From Nocardia alni (GTDB lineage: Bacteria; Actinomycetota; Actinomycetes; Mycobacteriales; Mycobacteriaceae): a stretch of DNA of 59,712 nucleotides. The translations under genes and the position numbers were made by a program. Shown one piece after another: positions 30,022 through 45,000 of the stretch. Under the pieces are notes generated by a model. That model saw only the letters and a program-made list of their open reading frames with translations, was not told where the DNA came from and made no database searches. How positions within the stretch are numbered: position 1 is the stretch's first letter; the number at the start of each line of letters is the position of its first letter. The stretch is from NCBI RefSeq assembly GCF_019038435.1, contig NZ_JAGPOX010000048.1, positions 1 through 59,712 of the forward strand, given 5' to 3'.

Positions 30022-33000
30022 ATGACCTCGTTGGCCCCGCAGCCGGCAGGTAGTACAGCAGCTGATTGCTTTCCGCTTTCGCAGGCGCAGATCGGTATCT
30101 GGAATGCCCAGCACATGGCCCCGGACGTGCCGCTGAGCGTTGCGCACTACATCGAGGTCGACGGTGAATTGGATGTCCGGATACTCGATTCCGCAATTCA
30201 TCGATGCGCGGTCGAGTTGCAGAGCCCGCTCCTGCGTGTGTTCGAGAGCGATGGGGTGCCGTATCAGGAGGTCGCGTCCGATATGCGGATCGCGTCCCGG
30301 GTGGTCGATCTGCGGTCGCTGCCGGACCCGCGTGCGGCCGCGCTGCGGTGGATGGATCGGGATGCGTCGGCGCCCATGGGCGTGGTGCGGGCGCCGCTGC
30401 TGGAGAGCGCGGTGTTGCGAACCGGGGAGGCTCAGTTCTTCTGGTACGCCAAGATGCACCACATCGCCATCGACGGCTACGGTGCGATGCTGCTGCTGGC
30501 CCGCGCGGCGGAGTACTACAACGCCGAAATCGACGGCGTGGAGCCGAGTCTGTCGAATGCGGAGAACCTGCGCATCCTCAACGACGCCGAGCGGGACTAC
30601 CGCGATTCTCCGGACTTTCAGGAGGATATGCGGTACTGGCGGGAGCAGACGGCCACGCTGCCCGAACCGATCGGCCTCAGCAGCCGTTTCGCGCCGGCCA
30701 GCGGTCGCCGTCGGGCGGTCGCCGGGAGCCTGGACTCCGCGACGACCGAACTGCTCGATGCCGCGCTGACGCGGCCGGGCGCCTCGCGGCCCGCGCTGTT
30801 CATCTCCGCGCTCGCCGGCTATCTGGCGGCCGTGACCGGGCGCGGCGAGGTCGTGCTGAGCCTGCCGGTGACCGCGCGCAGCACGCCGGCGCTGCGGGCC
30901 TGCGCGGGCTACGTGTCGAATGTCGTTCCGCTGCATATCTCGGTCGGCCCGAAGACCACCATCGCCGAGCTGGTCCGGCAGACGCGCGCCCGCATCCGGG
31001 GAGCGCTGAACCACCAGCGCTATCGCCACGAGGACATCCAGCGCCATATGCCGGGCGGGGCAGACGGCCGAGAATTCTTCGGCCCGGTCGCCAATATCAT
31101 GCTGTATCACAACAGGATTCGATTCGGGGCGGCCACCGGGATCATGCAGCTGGTGTCGACGGGACCGGTGGAGGATCTGTCGATCAACGTGCACAACGGC
31201 GGCGGGGACGGCGTGAGCCTCGACTTCGTCGGGAATCCCGATCGGTACAGCCGTGACGAGCTGGACGGTCATCATCGGCGTTTCCTGGAGTACCTCGCGG
31301 GCTTCCTGGGCGCGGACTGCGATCTGCCCGTATCCGCGCTGTCGCTGATCAGTTCCGCCGAGCGCGCGCGACTGCTCGGCGAGGTGGCCGGATTCCGGCC
31401 GGGCACGCGCGCGGCCTCGACGACGCTGGTCGACGCCTTCGACACGGCGGTGGCCGAACACGGCTCGGCGATCGCGGTGCGCCACAACGGGGTATCGCTG
31501 AGCTACGGCGAATTGGACGCCAAGGCCAACCGATTGGCTCGCAAGCTGATCGAGATCGGCGTCGGCCCCGAGTCGCTGGTGGGCATCGCCCTGCCGAGGT
31601 CGGCGGAGCTGGTGATCGCGCTGATCGCGGTCGTGAAGGCCGGTGGCGGGTATCTTCCGGTCGATCCCGGGTATCCGGCCGACCGGATCGCGTACATGCT
31701 CGACGACGGGCAGCCGGTTTGCGTCGTGACCACGTCGGATCTGCGTTTCCCGGTGGACGTGCCGCTGCTCGAGCTGGATCGTCTGGACCTGTCCGGATAT
31801 AGGGACACCCAGGTCACCGACCTCGATCGGCGCACGCCGCTGACGCCGCAAAACGTCGCGTACGTGATCTACACCTCGGGCTCCACCGGACGCCCGAAGG
31901 GAGTGCAGATACCACATCGCAACGTCACGACCCTGTTCGCGAATGCACAGGGGCACTTCGGGTTCGGTGAGCACGACGTCTGGACGCTGTTCCATTCCTA
32001 TGCCTTCGACTTCTCCGTATGGGAGCTGTGGGGCCCGCTGCTGTACGGCGGCACGCTGGTCGTCGTCGACTACGTCACCTCACGCTCACCGGAGCAGTTC
32101 CTCGAGCTGCTGCGCCGGGAACGAGTGACAGTGCTGAACCAGACGCCCTCGGCCTTCTATCAATTGGCCGCGGCGGACCGGGCCGCATCGATGGGCGAAC
32201 CGCACGCGGAACCGCTCGCCCTGCGGTATGTCGTATTCGGCGGCGAGGCGCTCGAGCCGCGTCGGCTCGCGGATTGGTATGAGCGACACGGTGACAGCTC
32301 ACCGCGTCTGGTCAACATGTACGGCATCACCGAGACGACCGTGCACGTGACCCATCGTGCGCTCGGCGGCGGCGAACTCACCGGGTCGTACCCCGCGGTG
32401 ATCGGCGAGACGCTGCCGGGCCTGCGAATTCTGCTGCTGGACAATCAATTACAACCCGTTCCAGTCGGCGTGCCCGGAGAGATCTACGTCGAGGGCGATC
32501 AGCAGGCGCGCGGGTATCTCGGCCGTCCGGGCCTGACCGCGGCGCGCTTCGTCGCCAATCCGTTCGGCGCCGCGGGGACTCGTCTGTACCGGTCGGGTGA
32601 CCTCGGCAAATGGAATGAGCACGGCCTCGAATACATCGGTCGCAGCGATGATCAGGTCAAGGTGCGAGGTTTCCGTATCGAGCTCGGCGAGATCGAGGCC
32701 GCGCTGCTCACGCACGAAACCGTCCGCCACGCCGTGGCTCTCACGCGCGAGGACCACCGCGGCGGTGCGCGCATCGTCGCCTATCTGGTCGGACATCCCG
32801 GCACGCCGCCGGATACCGAGGCGGTGCGAAACGATCTGGCATTGCTGTTGCCGGACTACATGATCCCGTCGGCTTTCGTAGTACTGGACGCGATTCCCCT
32901 GACGGTCAACGGCAAATTGGACCGGCAGGCACTTCCGGAACCCGCGCTGGAGACCAAGGCCTATCGCGCGCCCGCCACGGCGGTCGAACGCGCGGTCGTG

Positions 33001-36000
33001 GACGCCTTCGCCGAAGTACTCGAACTCGAGCGGGTGGGGCTGGACGACAGCTTCTTCGCGCTCGGCGGCAACTCGCTGGCCGCGACGCAGGTGGCCGCGC
33101 GAGTGGGTGTCGCCCTGAATGCCGGTATTCCGGTGCGGCTGCTGCTCGAGGATGTGACGGTGGCCGAACTTGCCGGGCAGATCGAGCGTTACGCCGCCGT
33201 CGAGTCGTCCGAGGGCGTGGCGCGTACGCCGCTGGCGGGCCGTCGGCGTCCGGCGCGGCTGCCCTTGTCGCCGGCGCAGCAGCGCCTGTGGTTCATCAAT
33301 CAATTCGACACCGCCGCAGCCACCTATAACATTCCCTTCGCCCTGCGCATGCGCGGTGACCTGGACGTGGACGGTCTGCGCAAGGCGTTCGCCGATCTGG
33401 TCGAGCGGCACGAGGCCTTGCGCACCGTCTTCCCGAGCAGCGCCGAGGGCGCCTCGCAGGTGATCGTGCCCGCGTGGGAGGCGGCCCCGCGCCTTCCGGT
33501 CGTGGAGGTGGCGAGCGGCGACGTGGACGCGCACCTGCTGGAAACCGCGGCCGGCGGATTCGATCTGAGCGTCGAGACCGCGCTGCGGGTCGAACTCCTG
33601 CGTATCGGTGGGCAGGAGCACGTGCTGGCGGTCGTCATCCATCACATCGCGGCCGACGGCTGGTCGCTGGCGCCGTTGTTCGCGGACCTGATGACCGCCT
33701 ACCGGGCGCGGCGTGAAGGGCATGCGCCGCAGTGGACGCCGTTGGCGGTTCAGTACGCGGACTACAGCCTGTGGCAGCGCGATGTGCTCGGGGACGAGTC
33801 GGCGCCCGGCAGCCGCGCGGCCGTTCAGGTGGCCTATTGGCGCGAGCGGCTGGCGGATCTGCCCGAGGAGATCTCGCTGCCTTACGATCGGCACCGCCCG
33901 GCCACGCAGTCGCTGCGCGGCGGCCGGGTACCGGTCGCCATCGATGCCGAAACCCATCGCCGGCTGATCGAGATGGGGCGTGAGCGCAACGCCACGCTGT
34001 TCATGGTGACGCACGCGGCGTTCGCGGTACTGCTCGCACGCCTGTCGGGGATGCGCGACGTCGCCGTCGGCACGCCGATCGCCGGGCGCGGGGAACGCGA
34101 ACTGGACAACCTGATCGGAATGTTCGTCAATACCTTGGTATTACGGACGACGGTCGATCCGGGGGAGTCGTTCGGCGCGGTCCTCGCCCAGCAGCGCGAG
34201 GGTGATCTGGCGGCATTCGCGCACGCGGAGGTGCCGTTCGAGCGCCTGGTCGAGATTCTGAATCCGGTGCGGTCCGCCGCGCGACATCCTCTGGTGCAGA
34301 TCGGCTTCTCCTTCCAGAACCTGGGACAGGTGAGTCTCGAGCTGCCGGGCCTGGTGGTCACGGGCTCCGAAATCGACACCGGGGTAGCGCAATTCGACCT
34401 GCAACTGGTGCTGACCGACACATACGGCGGCAACGGTGCGCCCGAGGGGATCGCCGGGCACCTGATCTACGCGTCGGATCTGTTCGACGAGCGGACGGTC
34501 GCCGGGGTCGCCGCGCGGTTCCAGCGAATTCTCGGTGAGATCACCGCGGCTCCGGCCCGCGCGGTCGGTGATATCGAGATTCTGGACGCGGCCGAGCGCC
34601 GGGCCGTGCTGTCCGGCCCGAACGCCACCGACCACCCGGTCGATCCGGCCGCGACGCTGGCATCGCTGTTCTACGCCCAGGTGGCACGCACGCCGGACGC
34701 CGTGGCGATCGTATCGGAGACCTCCGACGGTCTGGGCCAGGCGACGAGTCGATCGCTGACCTATGGTGAGCTGGCCGAGCGAGTGAATCGCCTTGCGCGA
34801 TACCTGATCTCACGCGGAGTCGGCCCCGAGACCCGGGTCGCGCTCGGGATGCGTCGTTCGGTGGATCTCGTGGTCGGCATGTACGCGGTCGCCGCGGCGG
34901 GCGGCGTCTACGTGCCGCTGGACCCGGATCAGCCCGAGGACAGGCTCGATTACATTCTGCGGACCGCGGCGCCCCTGTGCGTGCTGACCACGGGTCCGGA
35001 CCTGTTCTCCGCGGCCACGGTTCCGCTGATCTGGATCGATTCGCTGGACCTGACGAGCCTGTCGGCCACGCCGATCACCGATGCCGACCGGCTCGGACGA
35101 CTGCGCGCGCAGAACACCGCGTACCTGATCTTCACCTCGGGGTCGACCGGGCAGCCGAAGGGCGTCGCGGTGCCGCATCACGGCATCGTCAACCAATTGC
35201 TGTGGAAGCATTCGGAATTCGGTCTGGGCGACCAGGACGCAGTGCTGCTGAAGACGGCCGCCACGTTCGACCTGTCGGTGTGGGAATTCTGGTCGCCGCT
35301 GGTGTCCGGGGCCCGATTGGTGCTCGCCGCGCCGGGCGGCCAGAACGACCCGGCCTATCTGGCCGGAATGCTCGCGGCGCACCGGATTTCGGTGCTGCAC
35401 GCGGTGCCCTCGATGCTGGATGCCATCGCGACGGTGACACAGGGAGCATTACCTCCCGCGCTGCGTGCGGTACTGGCGATCGGCGAGGCACTGCCCGCCC
35501 GCACGGCACAGCGGGTGCGCGAGAGTAATCCGGCGCTGGAGCTGTGGAATCTGTACGGGCCCACCGAGGCCGCCGTCTCGGTGACGGCCCACCGCGTGAC
35601 GGACGCCGACACCGGTCGCGTGCCCATCGGTGTGCCGCAATGGAATACTCGCGCCTACGTGCTGGACGGGCGGCTGCGCCCGGTGCCGCCGGGCGTCGCG
35701 GGTGAGCTGTATCTGGCGGGCTCCCAACTGGCGCACGGCTACTACGAACGGGCGGCGTCGACCGCCGACCGCTTCCTCGCCGACCCGTACTCGCCGACCC
35801 CTGGCGCACGTCTGTACCGCACCGGCGATCTGGCCGCGTGGAATGCCGAGGGCGAGCTGGATATTCTGGGCCGCACGGACTTTCAGGTCAAGGTTCGCGG
35901 CTTCCGGATCGAACTCGGCGAGGTCGAGACCGCGCTGCTGCGGATACCGGAGATCGCGGCCGCCGTCGTGATCGTGCACGCCGATGCGGCCGCGGGCGAT

Positions 36001-39000
36001 CGGCTCGTCGCGTATGTGGTCGCGGCGGCCGGTGGTTCGGTCGATGTCACCGCGGTGTCGGCCCGGCTGGGTGGGCTGCTCCCGTCGTACATGCTGCCCT
36101 CGGCATTCGTGATTCTCGATGAGCTGCCGCTGACCCCGCACGGAAAAGTGGATCGCCGCGCGCTGCCGGATCCCGTCTTCGAGACCATCGCGTATCGCGC
36201 GGCACGCACCGCCCCCGAACAGACGGTCGCGGGCGCGTACGCCGAGGTCCTGGGGGTCGACCAGGTGGGCCTGGACGACGATTTCTTCGCCCTCGGCGGC
36301 AACTCGCTGGCCGCGACCCGGGTCGTCGCGCGCTTGAACGCGGCCACCGGCGCCACGATCGCGGTCCGAGCGATCTTCGAGGCGCCCACGGTCGAGGCGC
36401 TGGCGGCTCGGATATCGCGGCAGGCCGCTGCCGGAACGCGGCCGAAGCTGAGCAGATACGAACGGCCGCAGAGCATTCCGCTGTCGGCCGCGCAGCAGCG
36501 GCTGTGGTTCCTCAACCGCTTCGATCCGTCCTCGGGGGCCTACAACATCCCGATCGCCCTGCGGATGCGCGGCGCGGTCGATGCCGCCGCCCTGTCCGCG
36601 GCGTTCGCGGACGTCGTGGAACGGCACGAATCGCTGCGGACCCTCTTTCCCGACAGCGCACAGGGGCCGCACCAGGTGATCGTCCCCGCGGCCGAGGCCG
36701 TCGCGACGCTGCCGGTGCTCGAGGTGTCGCCGGACGAGCTCGAGACCCGCCTGGTCGCCTCGGCCGCCCGCGGATTCGACATCGCCACCGAGGTCCCGCT
36801 GCGGGTGGAACTGCTGCGCGGCGGTGACGACGAGCACGTGCTGCTGGTCGTGCTGCATCACATCGCCGCGGACGGGTGGTCGCTCACGCCGCTGTCCGCC
36901 GATATCGTCACCGCCTATCAGGCCCGTATCGGCGGTGAGCGGCCGCGCTGGGAGCCACTGCCCGTTCAGTACCCGGACTTCACCCTCTGGCAGCGGGAGA
37001 TGCTCGGCAGCGAGTCCGACCCGCACAGCAGGGCCGCGACACAGCTGGACTACTGGACCTCCCGACTGGCCGGGCTCGCCGAATGTCTCGCCCTTCCGGT
37101 CGACCGCCCCCGCCCGGCCGTCGCCTCCGGTCGCGCGGATTCGGTTGTCGTGACGGTTGATTCGACGCTGCACCGCAGCCTGGCGGCGCTGGCCCGCCGC
37201 AGCGACGCGAGCGTGTTCATGACCGTGCACGCGGTGCTCGCGGCATTGCTCGCCCGCCTCGGCTCGACTCGGGACGTGTGCCTGGGCACGCCGATCGCCG
37301 GGCGCGACGACGAACAGCTGGACCGGATGATCGGCATGTTCGCCGGAACGCTCGCGCTGCGGACCGACGTGCGGTCGGACAGCCGGTTCACCGATCTGCT
37401 GGCCTCGGTGCGCGAGGGCGATCTGGACGCCTTCGCCAACGCCGACATCCCCTTCGAGCGGCTGGTCGAGGTGCTGAACCCGGTGCGTTCGACCGCGCAT
37501 CACCCGCTGTTCCAGGTGATGCTGTCGGTGCACGACACGGCTCCGGGACAGGTGCTGCTGCCCGGGCTCGACGTGGCGGCCGAAGCGATCCGGACCGGTG
37601 TCACGGCGTGGGATCTGCAGTTCACCCTGGTGGAGTCGTACACCTCCGGCCGGATCGCCGACGGTATCGAACTTCGCCTGACCTACGCGACCGACCTGTT
37701 CGACCACGGCACCGCCGAGCGGATGTGCCGGCGCTTCGTCGACATGCTGTCCGCGGTGGTGGCGAACCCGGATGTCGCGGTGGGCGATATCGACATCCTG
37801 TCCGAGCGCGAGCGAGCCGAACTGTCCTCGGTGCGCGGAGATCCCGCCGCGCCCGCGATCACCCTGGCGGACTATTTCGATGCTGTCGCACAACGACTTC
37901 CGGAGCATGTCGCGGTGCGTGCCGACGCGCGGGAGATGACCTACCGGGAGATCGACGACTGGTCGAACAGGCTGGCACGGGGGCTGATCGCGCGCGGTAT
38001 CGGTCCCGGAGACGTCGTGGCGCTCGCTCCGGCTCGCTCGATCGAATCGGTGGTCTGCTCGATCGCGGTCGCGAAGACGGGCGCGGCGTTCCTGCCGATC
38101 GACAGGCGCTACCCGCTCGACCGCATCCGATACCTGCTGTCCGACTCGGCGGCACGACTCGGTGTGACGGTGACGGCCGATGACGGCCTGCCCGATGACA
38201 TTACGTGGCTGACAGTGCGGGAACTGGACGGCGGTGCGAGCGCGCCCGTCACCGACCGGGACCGGGTGCGTCCGGTGTACGTCGACGATGTCGCGTACGT
38301 CATCTACACCTCGGGAACCACCGGTCGTCCCAAGGGCGTCGCGGTCACCCACCGGGGGCTGCACAGCTTCGCATCCGAGCAGCAGGCCCGATACGGCGTC
38401 GAATCGACCTCGCGCACCTTGCATTTCGCATCCCCGAGCTTCGATGCCTCGGTGCTGGAACTGCTGATGGCGCTGTGCGGCGGGGCGACGATGGTCATCG
38501 CCCCGACCGACATCTACGGCGGCGACGAACTCGCGGCCCTGCTGGACCGTGAGCGGATCACCCACGCGTTCATCACCCCTGCCGCATTGGCCAGCATCGA
38601 GACCGGCCGGTGGCCGCTGCCCGGGCTGCGCTGCCTGATCGTCGGCGGCGAGGCATGCGGCACCGAACTGGTCGAGCGGTGGGCGCGGGACCGGCCCATG
38701 CTCAACGCCTACGGACCGACCGAAGCCACTGTGGCGGCGATCATTTCCGATCCGATGCGGCCCGGATGCCCGGTCACGCTCGGACACGATCCGGTCCGCG
38801 GCGCGAGCATCGCCGTCCTGGACGACCGCCTGCGCCCGGTGCCGCCGGGCGTGAGCGGCGAGCTGTATCTCGCGGGCGCGGGCCTGGCTCGCGGCTACCA
38901 CCACCGGCCGGTATCGACCGCCGAACGCTTCGTCGCGAATCCATTCGACCCGGCCGGCGCGCGCATGTACCGCACCGGTGATCTGGCGTGCTGGACCGCC

Positions 39001-42000
39001 GACGGGCAGCTGAACCTGCTGGGGCGCAGTGACGATCAGGTCAAGATCCGGGGCTTCCGCATCGAGCTGGGCGAGATCACGGCCGTGGTGGCCGAGGGCC
39101 CCGGAGTGCGGTTCGCGCACAGCGAGATCGGGCACGATCGGGCGGGCGTGGCTCGCATCGTCACCTATGTGATGTTCGCCGACGGCGTTGTGCCGGACGC
39201 GGATTCGCTGCGAACCCACGTGGCCGACCGGTTGCCCGCGCATATGGTCCCGTCGCTGTTCGTGAATCTTCCCGCTGTACCGCTCACTCCGGCGGGCAAA
39301 CTCGACCGCGCCGCGCTGCCCGAACCCGATTTCGATCTGCTCGCGGCCGGTGGTCGGGAGCCCGCGACGGAGAACGAGGCGCTGGTCGCGGCCGCGATGG
39401 CCGAGATCGTCGGTCACCCCGGTGTGTGCGCCGATCACAACTTCTTCGAGCTCGGCGGCAATTCGCTGTCCGCAACGCGGTTGGTCTCCCGGATCGCCGT
39501 GCTGTCGCAGCGGCAGCTCGGCGTGCGGGCGGTCTTCGAACAGCCGACTCCCGCCGGCCTGGCCGCCCTGCTGGACCGCGCGCCCCGCGCCGGGTCCGCA
39601 CCGGCGCGCCGGGATCGGCCCGCGCGGGTGCCGTTGTCCTTCGCGCAGCAACGGTTGTGGTTCCTGAACCGGTTCGACACCGCCGCCGGCACCTACAACA
39701 TCCCGATCGTGCTGCGGATGCGGGGTGCGCTGGACGTGGCGGCGCTGCGGCAGGCGCTGCGCGATGTCGTCGAACGGCACGAGGCACTGCGCACGACCTA
39801 TCCCGACGCGGCGGACGGCCCGTACCAGTCGGTCGTTCCCGCGGACGATGCGGGGATCGAGCTGACCGAACTGGAACTCGCGGCCGATCGCGTCGAGGAT
39901 CACGTGCGGGCCTCGGCCGGCCGGGGCTTCGACCTCACCGTGGAGATTCCGGTGCGCACCGAACTGCTTCGCGTCGGTGAGCACGAGTACGTGCTGGTGA
40001 TGGTCGTGCATCACATCGCCGCCGACGGTTGGTCGCTGCGGCCGCTGGCCGGGGACCTCGCCATCGCGTACGAGGCTCGCCGCGTGGGAGATTCGCCGCG
40101 CTGGACGCCGCTGCCCGTGCAGTATGCGGACTACAGCCTGTGGCAACGCGACATGCTGGGCAGCGACACCGATCCGGGCAGTGTCGCCGCGGCGCAGCTG
40201 AGCTATTGGCAGCGCACGCTCGCCGATCTGCCCGAATGCCTCGAACTGCCGATGGACCGGCCGCGTCCGCCGGTGGCCTCGCATCGCGGGGCCTCGGTCG
40301 CCGGCCGCATCGACGCCGCTGTGCACGAACGGGTTTCGCAGTTCGCCTCCGCCCGCGACGCCAGCGTGTTCATGGTGCTGCACGCGGTGCTGGCGATCGT
40401 GCTGTCCCGGCTCACGGCGAGCCGGGATGTGGCGATCGGCACCCCGATCGCGGGCCGCACCGACGAACAGCTCGAGCATCTGGTCGGGATGTTCGTCGGC
40501 ACCCTGGTCCTGAGAACGCACGTGGACGACGACCGTTCCTTCACCGAACTGCTCGACGCCGTCCGCGAGGGCGATCTGGGCGCGTACGCCAACTCAGACA
40601 TCCCGTTCGAGCACCTGGTGGACCTGCTCAACCCGATCCGGTCCTCGGCACATCACCCGCTGTTCCAGGTCATGCTGTCGGTGCAGAACGCCTCGCCCAT
40701 GCGTTTGCAACTCCCGGCGATGGCGATCGACGCCGAGGATCTCGACGCGGGCGTCGCGCAGTTCGATCTCCAGTTCGCGCTGACCGAGACACACGAGCTG
40801 GACCGGACGCCCGACGGCATCGACCTGCGCCTGGACTACGCCACCGATCTGTTCGACGAACAGAGCGCGCGGCAGATCATCCGGCGTTTCATCGCGGTGC
40901 TGGAGGCGGTCGTCGCCGATCCCGCGGGCGCCGTCGGCGCGGTCGAGATCCTGGACGAACGGGAACGGGCGACCCTGGCGCCCGCGCGGGGCGCGGCGTC
41001 GGCGCCGGCGGCGACGCTGCCCGCGTTGTTCGCGGCGGCTGCCGTGGACGGCGACCGCATCGCGATCCGGTCCGATCTCGCGGAACTGAGTTATCGCGAA
41101 CTCGACATGCGCTCGAACCGCCTGGCGCGCATGCTGATCGGCCGGGGCGTCGGCCCCGGAGACGTTGTCGCGCTCGGCCTCGCGCGTTCGGTGGATTCGG
41201 TGGTCGGCCTGCTCGGCGTCGTGAAGGCGGGCGCGGCCTACCTTCCGGTCGACCCGCACTATCCCGCCGATCGGATCCGGCACATGCTGTCCGATTCGGG
41301 TGCGCGCGTGGGTGTCACGACCGACGTGCAGGCGGCGCGGCTGCCCGAGGGCATCGAATGGCTGCGATTGGCGGAGCTGTTCGAATTCGACCCGGCTCCC
41401 GTCACCGACCGCGACCGGACTCGGTCGCTGCGCATCGACGACCTGACCTACGTGATCTACACCTCGGGCTCGACGGGTGTGCCGAAGGGCGTCGCGGTCA
41501 CCCACCGGGGCCTCGCCAACTTCGCCGCCGAGCAGCGCAGTCGATACGGCGTCGAGAACACCTCGCGCACATTGCATTTCGCCTCGCCCAGCTTCGACGC
41601 GTCGGTACTGGAACTCTTGCTGGCGCTGTGCGCGGGCGCGACGATGGTGATCGCGGCCCCCGATGTGTACGGCGGCGGCGAACTGGCCGGACTGCTCGAC
41701 TCCGAGCGGATCACCCACGCGTTCATCACCCCCGCCGCGCTCGCCAGCATCGACGCGCGGCAGTGGCCGCTGCCGTGGCTGCGGTCCCTGATCGTCGGCG
41801 GTGAGGCGTTCGGCCTCGAACTCGTCGCCGACTGGGGCGCCGACCGTGCGATGTTCAACGCCTACGGTCCCTCGGAAGCCACTGTGGCGCCGGCGCTTTC
41901 CCACGCACTGCGGACGGACGGCCCGATTCCCCTCGGCGGTCCGATCCGGGGCGCGAGCCTGGTCGTGCTGGATACCCGGCTGCGACCGGTACCCGTGGGT

Positions 42001-45000
42001 GTGGTCGGCGAACTGTATGTCGCGGGGGACGGGCTGGCGCGCGGTTATCTGCGACGCTCCGGATTGACCGCCGCGCGATTCGTCGCGGACCCGTTCGGCG
42101 TGCCCGGATCGCGGATGTACCGGACCGGAGATCTGGTGCGGTGGAACGGACTCGGTGAGCTGCTGTTCGCCGGTCGCGCCGACGATCAGGTGAAGATCCG
42201 CGGCTTCCGCATAGAGCTGGGCGAGATCACCGAGGTGATCGCCGAACATCCGGCAGTCCGGTTCGCGCACACCGAGGTTCGCGCGGATGGCACGGGTGGG
42301 CCCCGGATCGTCACGTACGTGGTCCGCACCGAATCCGAGGTCCCGGCCGATGCCGCGGCGATCCGGTCGCATGCCGCCGCGGCGCTGCCGGGGCATATGG
42401 TGCCCTCAGCGATCGTGGAACTGCCGTCGATTCCGTTGAGCCCCTCGGGAAAGCTGGATCGCAAGGCCCTGCCGGAACCGGACTTCTCCGCCGCGGCGGA
42501 GCCGGGGCGAGCACCGGGGACGCCCAACGAGCGACTGGCCGCCGCGCTGATGGCCGAGGTGGTCGGCGCCGGCGGCGTCGGCGCGGACAGCAACTTCTTC
42601 GACATCGGCGGAAACTCGCTGTCCGCCACGCGATTGGTCGCCCGGATCGCGGCCGAGACCGGCCACAGCCTGGCCGTGCGCTCGGTCTTCGACGCTCCGA
42701 CACCCGCGGGTCTGGCCGAGATGCTCGACTCGGCCGTAGCGGGCGGCAGCCGTCTGCGCCCGGGCCTGATCGCGGGGGAGCGGCCGGCCCGGATCCCGTT
42801 GTCCCCGGCGCAGCGACGGCTGTGGTTCGTCAACCGCCTCGACATGTCCTCGGGTCTGTACAACATCCCGATCGCGCTGCGTCTGCGTGGTGCACTCGAC
42901 GCCGGGGCGCTGGAGGCAGCGCTCCGGGATGTCGTCGGCAGGCACGAGATTCTGCGCACGGTATTCCCGGATTCGCCCGAGGGACCCCATCAGGTGATCC
43001 GGGATGTCGGGACGGCCGATATCGGCCTGGTGCGGATCGAGGCCGAGATATCGTCCTTCGCCGCAATGGGTTTCGACCTCACCATGGAACTGCCGGTACG
43101 GGCCGCGCTGCTGCGCCGGGCCGACGACGAGCACGTTCTGATCCTGGTGCTGCACCACATCGCGGCCGACGGCTGGTCGCTGGCGCCGCTGGCCGCCGAT
43201 ATCGCCACGGCTTACGGCGCGCGAGTGTCCGAGCAGGCCCCGCAGTGGCCGCCGCTGCCGGTGCAATACGCCGACTACAGCCTGTGGCAGCACGAAATCC
43301 TCGGCGGCGAAAAGGATCCGGACGACCTCGCCGCACGGCAGCTCGACTACTGGCGCACGCGCCTGGCCGAACTGCCCGAATGCCTGGAACTGCCGACCGA
43401 TCATTCGCGCCCGCCGGTGGCCACACACCGTGGCGGCGTGGTGAATTCGGTGCTGCCCGCCGCGGTGCATCGCCGGCTGGCCGAGCTGGCCCGCGCACAC
43501 GACGCGAGCCTGTTCATGGTGCTGCACGCGGCATTGGCGGTGTTGCTGGCGCGATGGAGCGCCACCGGTGACATCGCCATCGGCACGGCCGTCGCGGGTC
43601 GCGGCGACGAGGGGCTGGATCGTCTGGTCGGCATGTTCGTCGGCACACTGGTGCTGCGGACCGAGGTGCGGGGGCATCGCAGCTTCGCCGAACTGCTCGG
43701 ATCGGTCCGGGGCGAGGACCTCGACGCCTACGCGAACGCGGACATCCCCTTCGAGCGATTGGTCGAAGAACTCAACCCGGCCCGCTCGACGGCCCACCAT
43801 CCGCTGTTCCAGGTGATGCTGTCGGTGCACGACGACTCACCCGCCGCGATCCGCCTGCCCGGCCTCGACGTGGTCACCGAAGAGCTGAATTCCGAAGTGG
43901 CCAAATGGGATCTGCAGGTCACCGTGACCCAGGCGCACACCGCGGACCGGGCGCCGGACGGTCTCGAGGTGGCCCTGCACTACGCCACCGATCTGTTCGA
44001 CCACGCCACCGTCGAGCGGGCCGCGCAGCGTTTCGCGCGGATCCTGACCGCCGTCGCCGAGGACGCGAACCGTGCCGTCGGCGATCTCGATATCCTCGAC
44101 GAGTGGGAGAAGACCGAGCTGTCACCGGCGCGTGGCATCGAATCGGCCTCGCCCGCACCGCTTTCCGAGGTCTTCCGGGCGGCCGTGACCGGAAATCCGG
44201 AGGGAATCGCGATACGTAGCGGCACAACGGAATTGACCTATCGGGAATTGGACGATCGGTCCGGCCGGGTGGCGCGGGCACTGATCGACCGCGGGATCGG
44301 CCCGGGCGATGTGGTCGCCGTCGCGGTGGCGCGCTCGGCGCGCTCGGTCCTCGCCTCGCTCGCGGTGACCAAGACCGGCGCGGCGTATCTGCCCATCGAT
44401 ACGCGCAATCCCGGCAAGCGAATCGGTCATATGCTCGCCGATTCGGGCGTCACGTGCGGTCTGACGATGCCCGGGGAAACCGAGTCGCTGCCGGATGATG
44501 TGGCCTGGCTGATGCTGCCGGAGCTCGAGAGCGCCGATGTGACGCCGGTGTGCGATGCCGACCGGCTCCGGCCGCTGCATGTCGACGACCTGGCCTACGT
44601 GATCTACACCTCGGGTTCCACCGGTGAGCCCAAGGGCGTCGCCGTCACGCACCGGGGACTGTCGAACTTCGCCGCGGAACAACGTGATCGCTACCGGATG
44701 GATTCGGACGCGCGCACCTTGCACTTCGCCTCGCCGAGCTTCGACGCCTCGGTGCTGGAACTGCTGCTGGCGTGGGGAGTCGGCGCGACGATGGTGATCG
44801 TCCCGGCCGATGTGTACGGCGGCGACGAACTCGCCGAAGTGCTGGAACGCGAACGCGTCACGCACGCGTTCATCACCCCGGCCGCGCTGGCGAGCATCGA
44901 TACCGGACGCTGGCCGTTGCCGCACCTGCAGTACCTGGCCGTCGGTGGCGAGCTGTTCGGCGGCGACCTGGTGGAGCGCTGGGTGGCGAACCGCCGGTTC

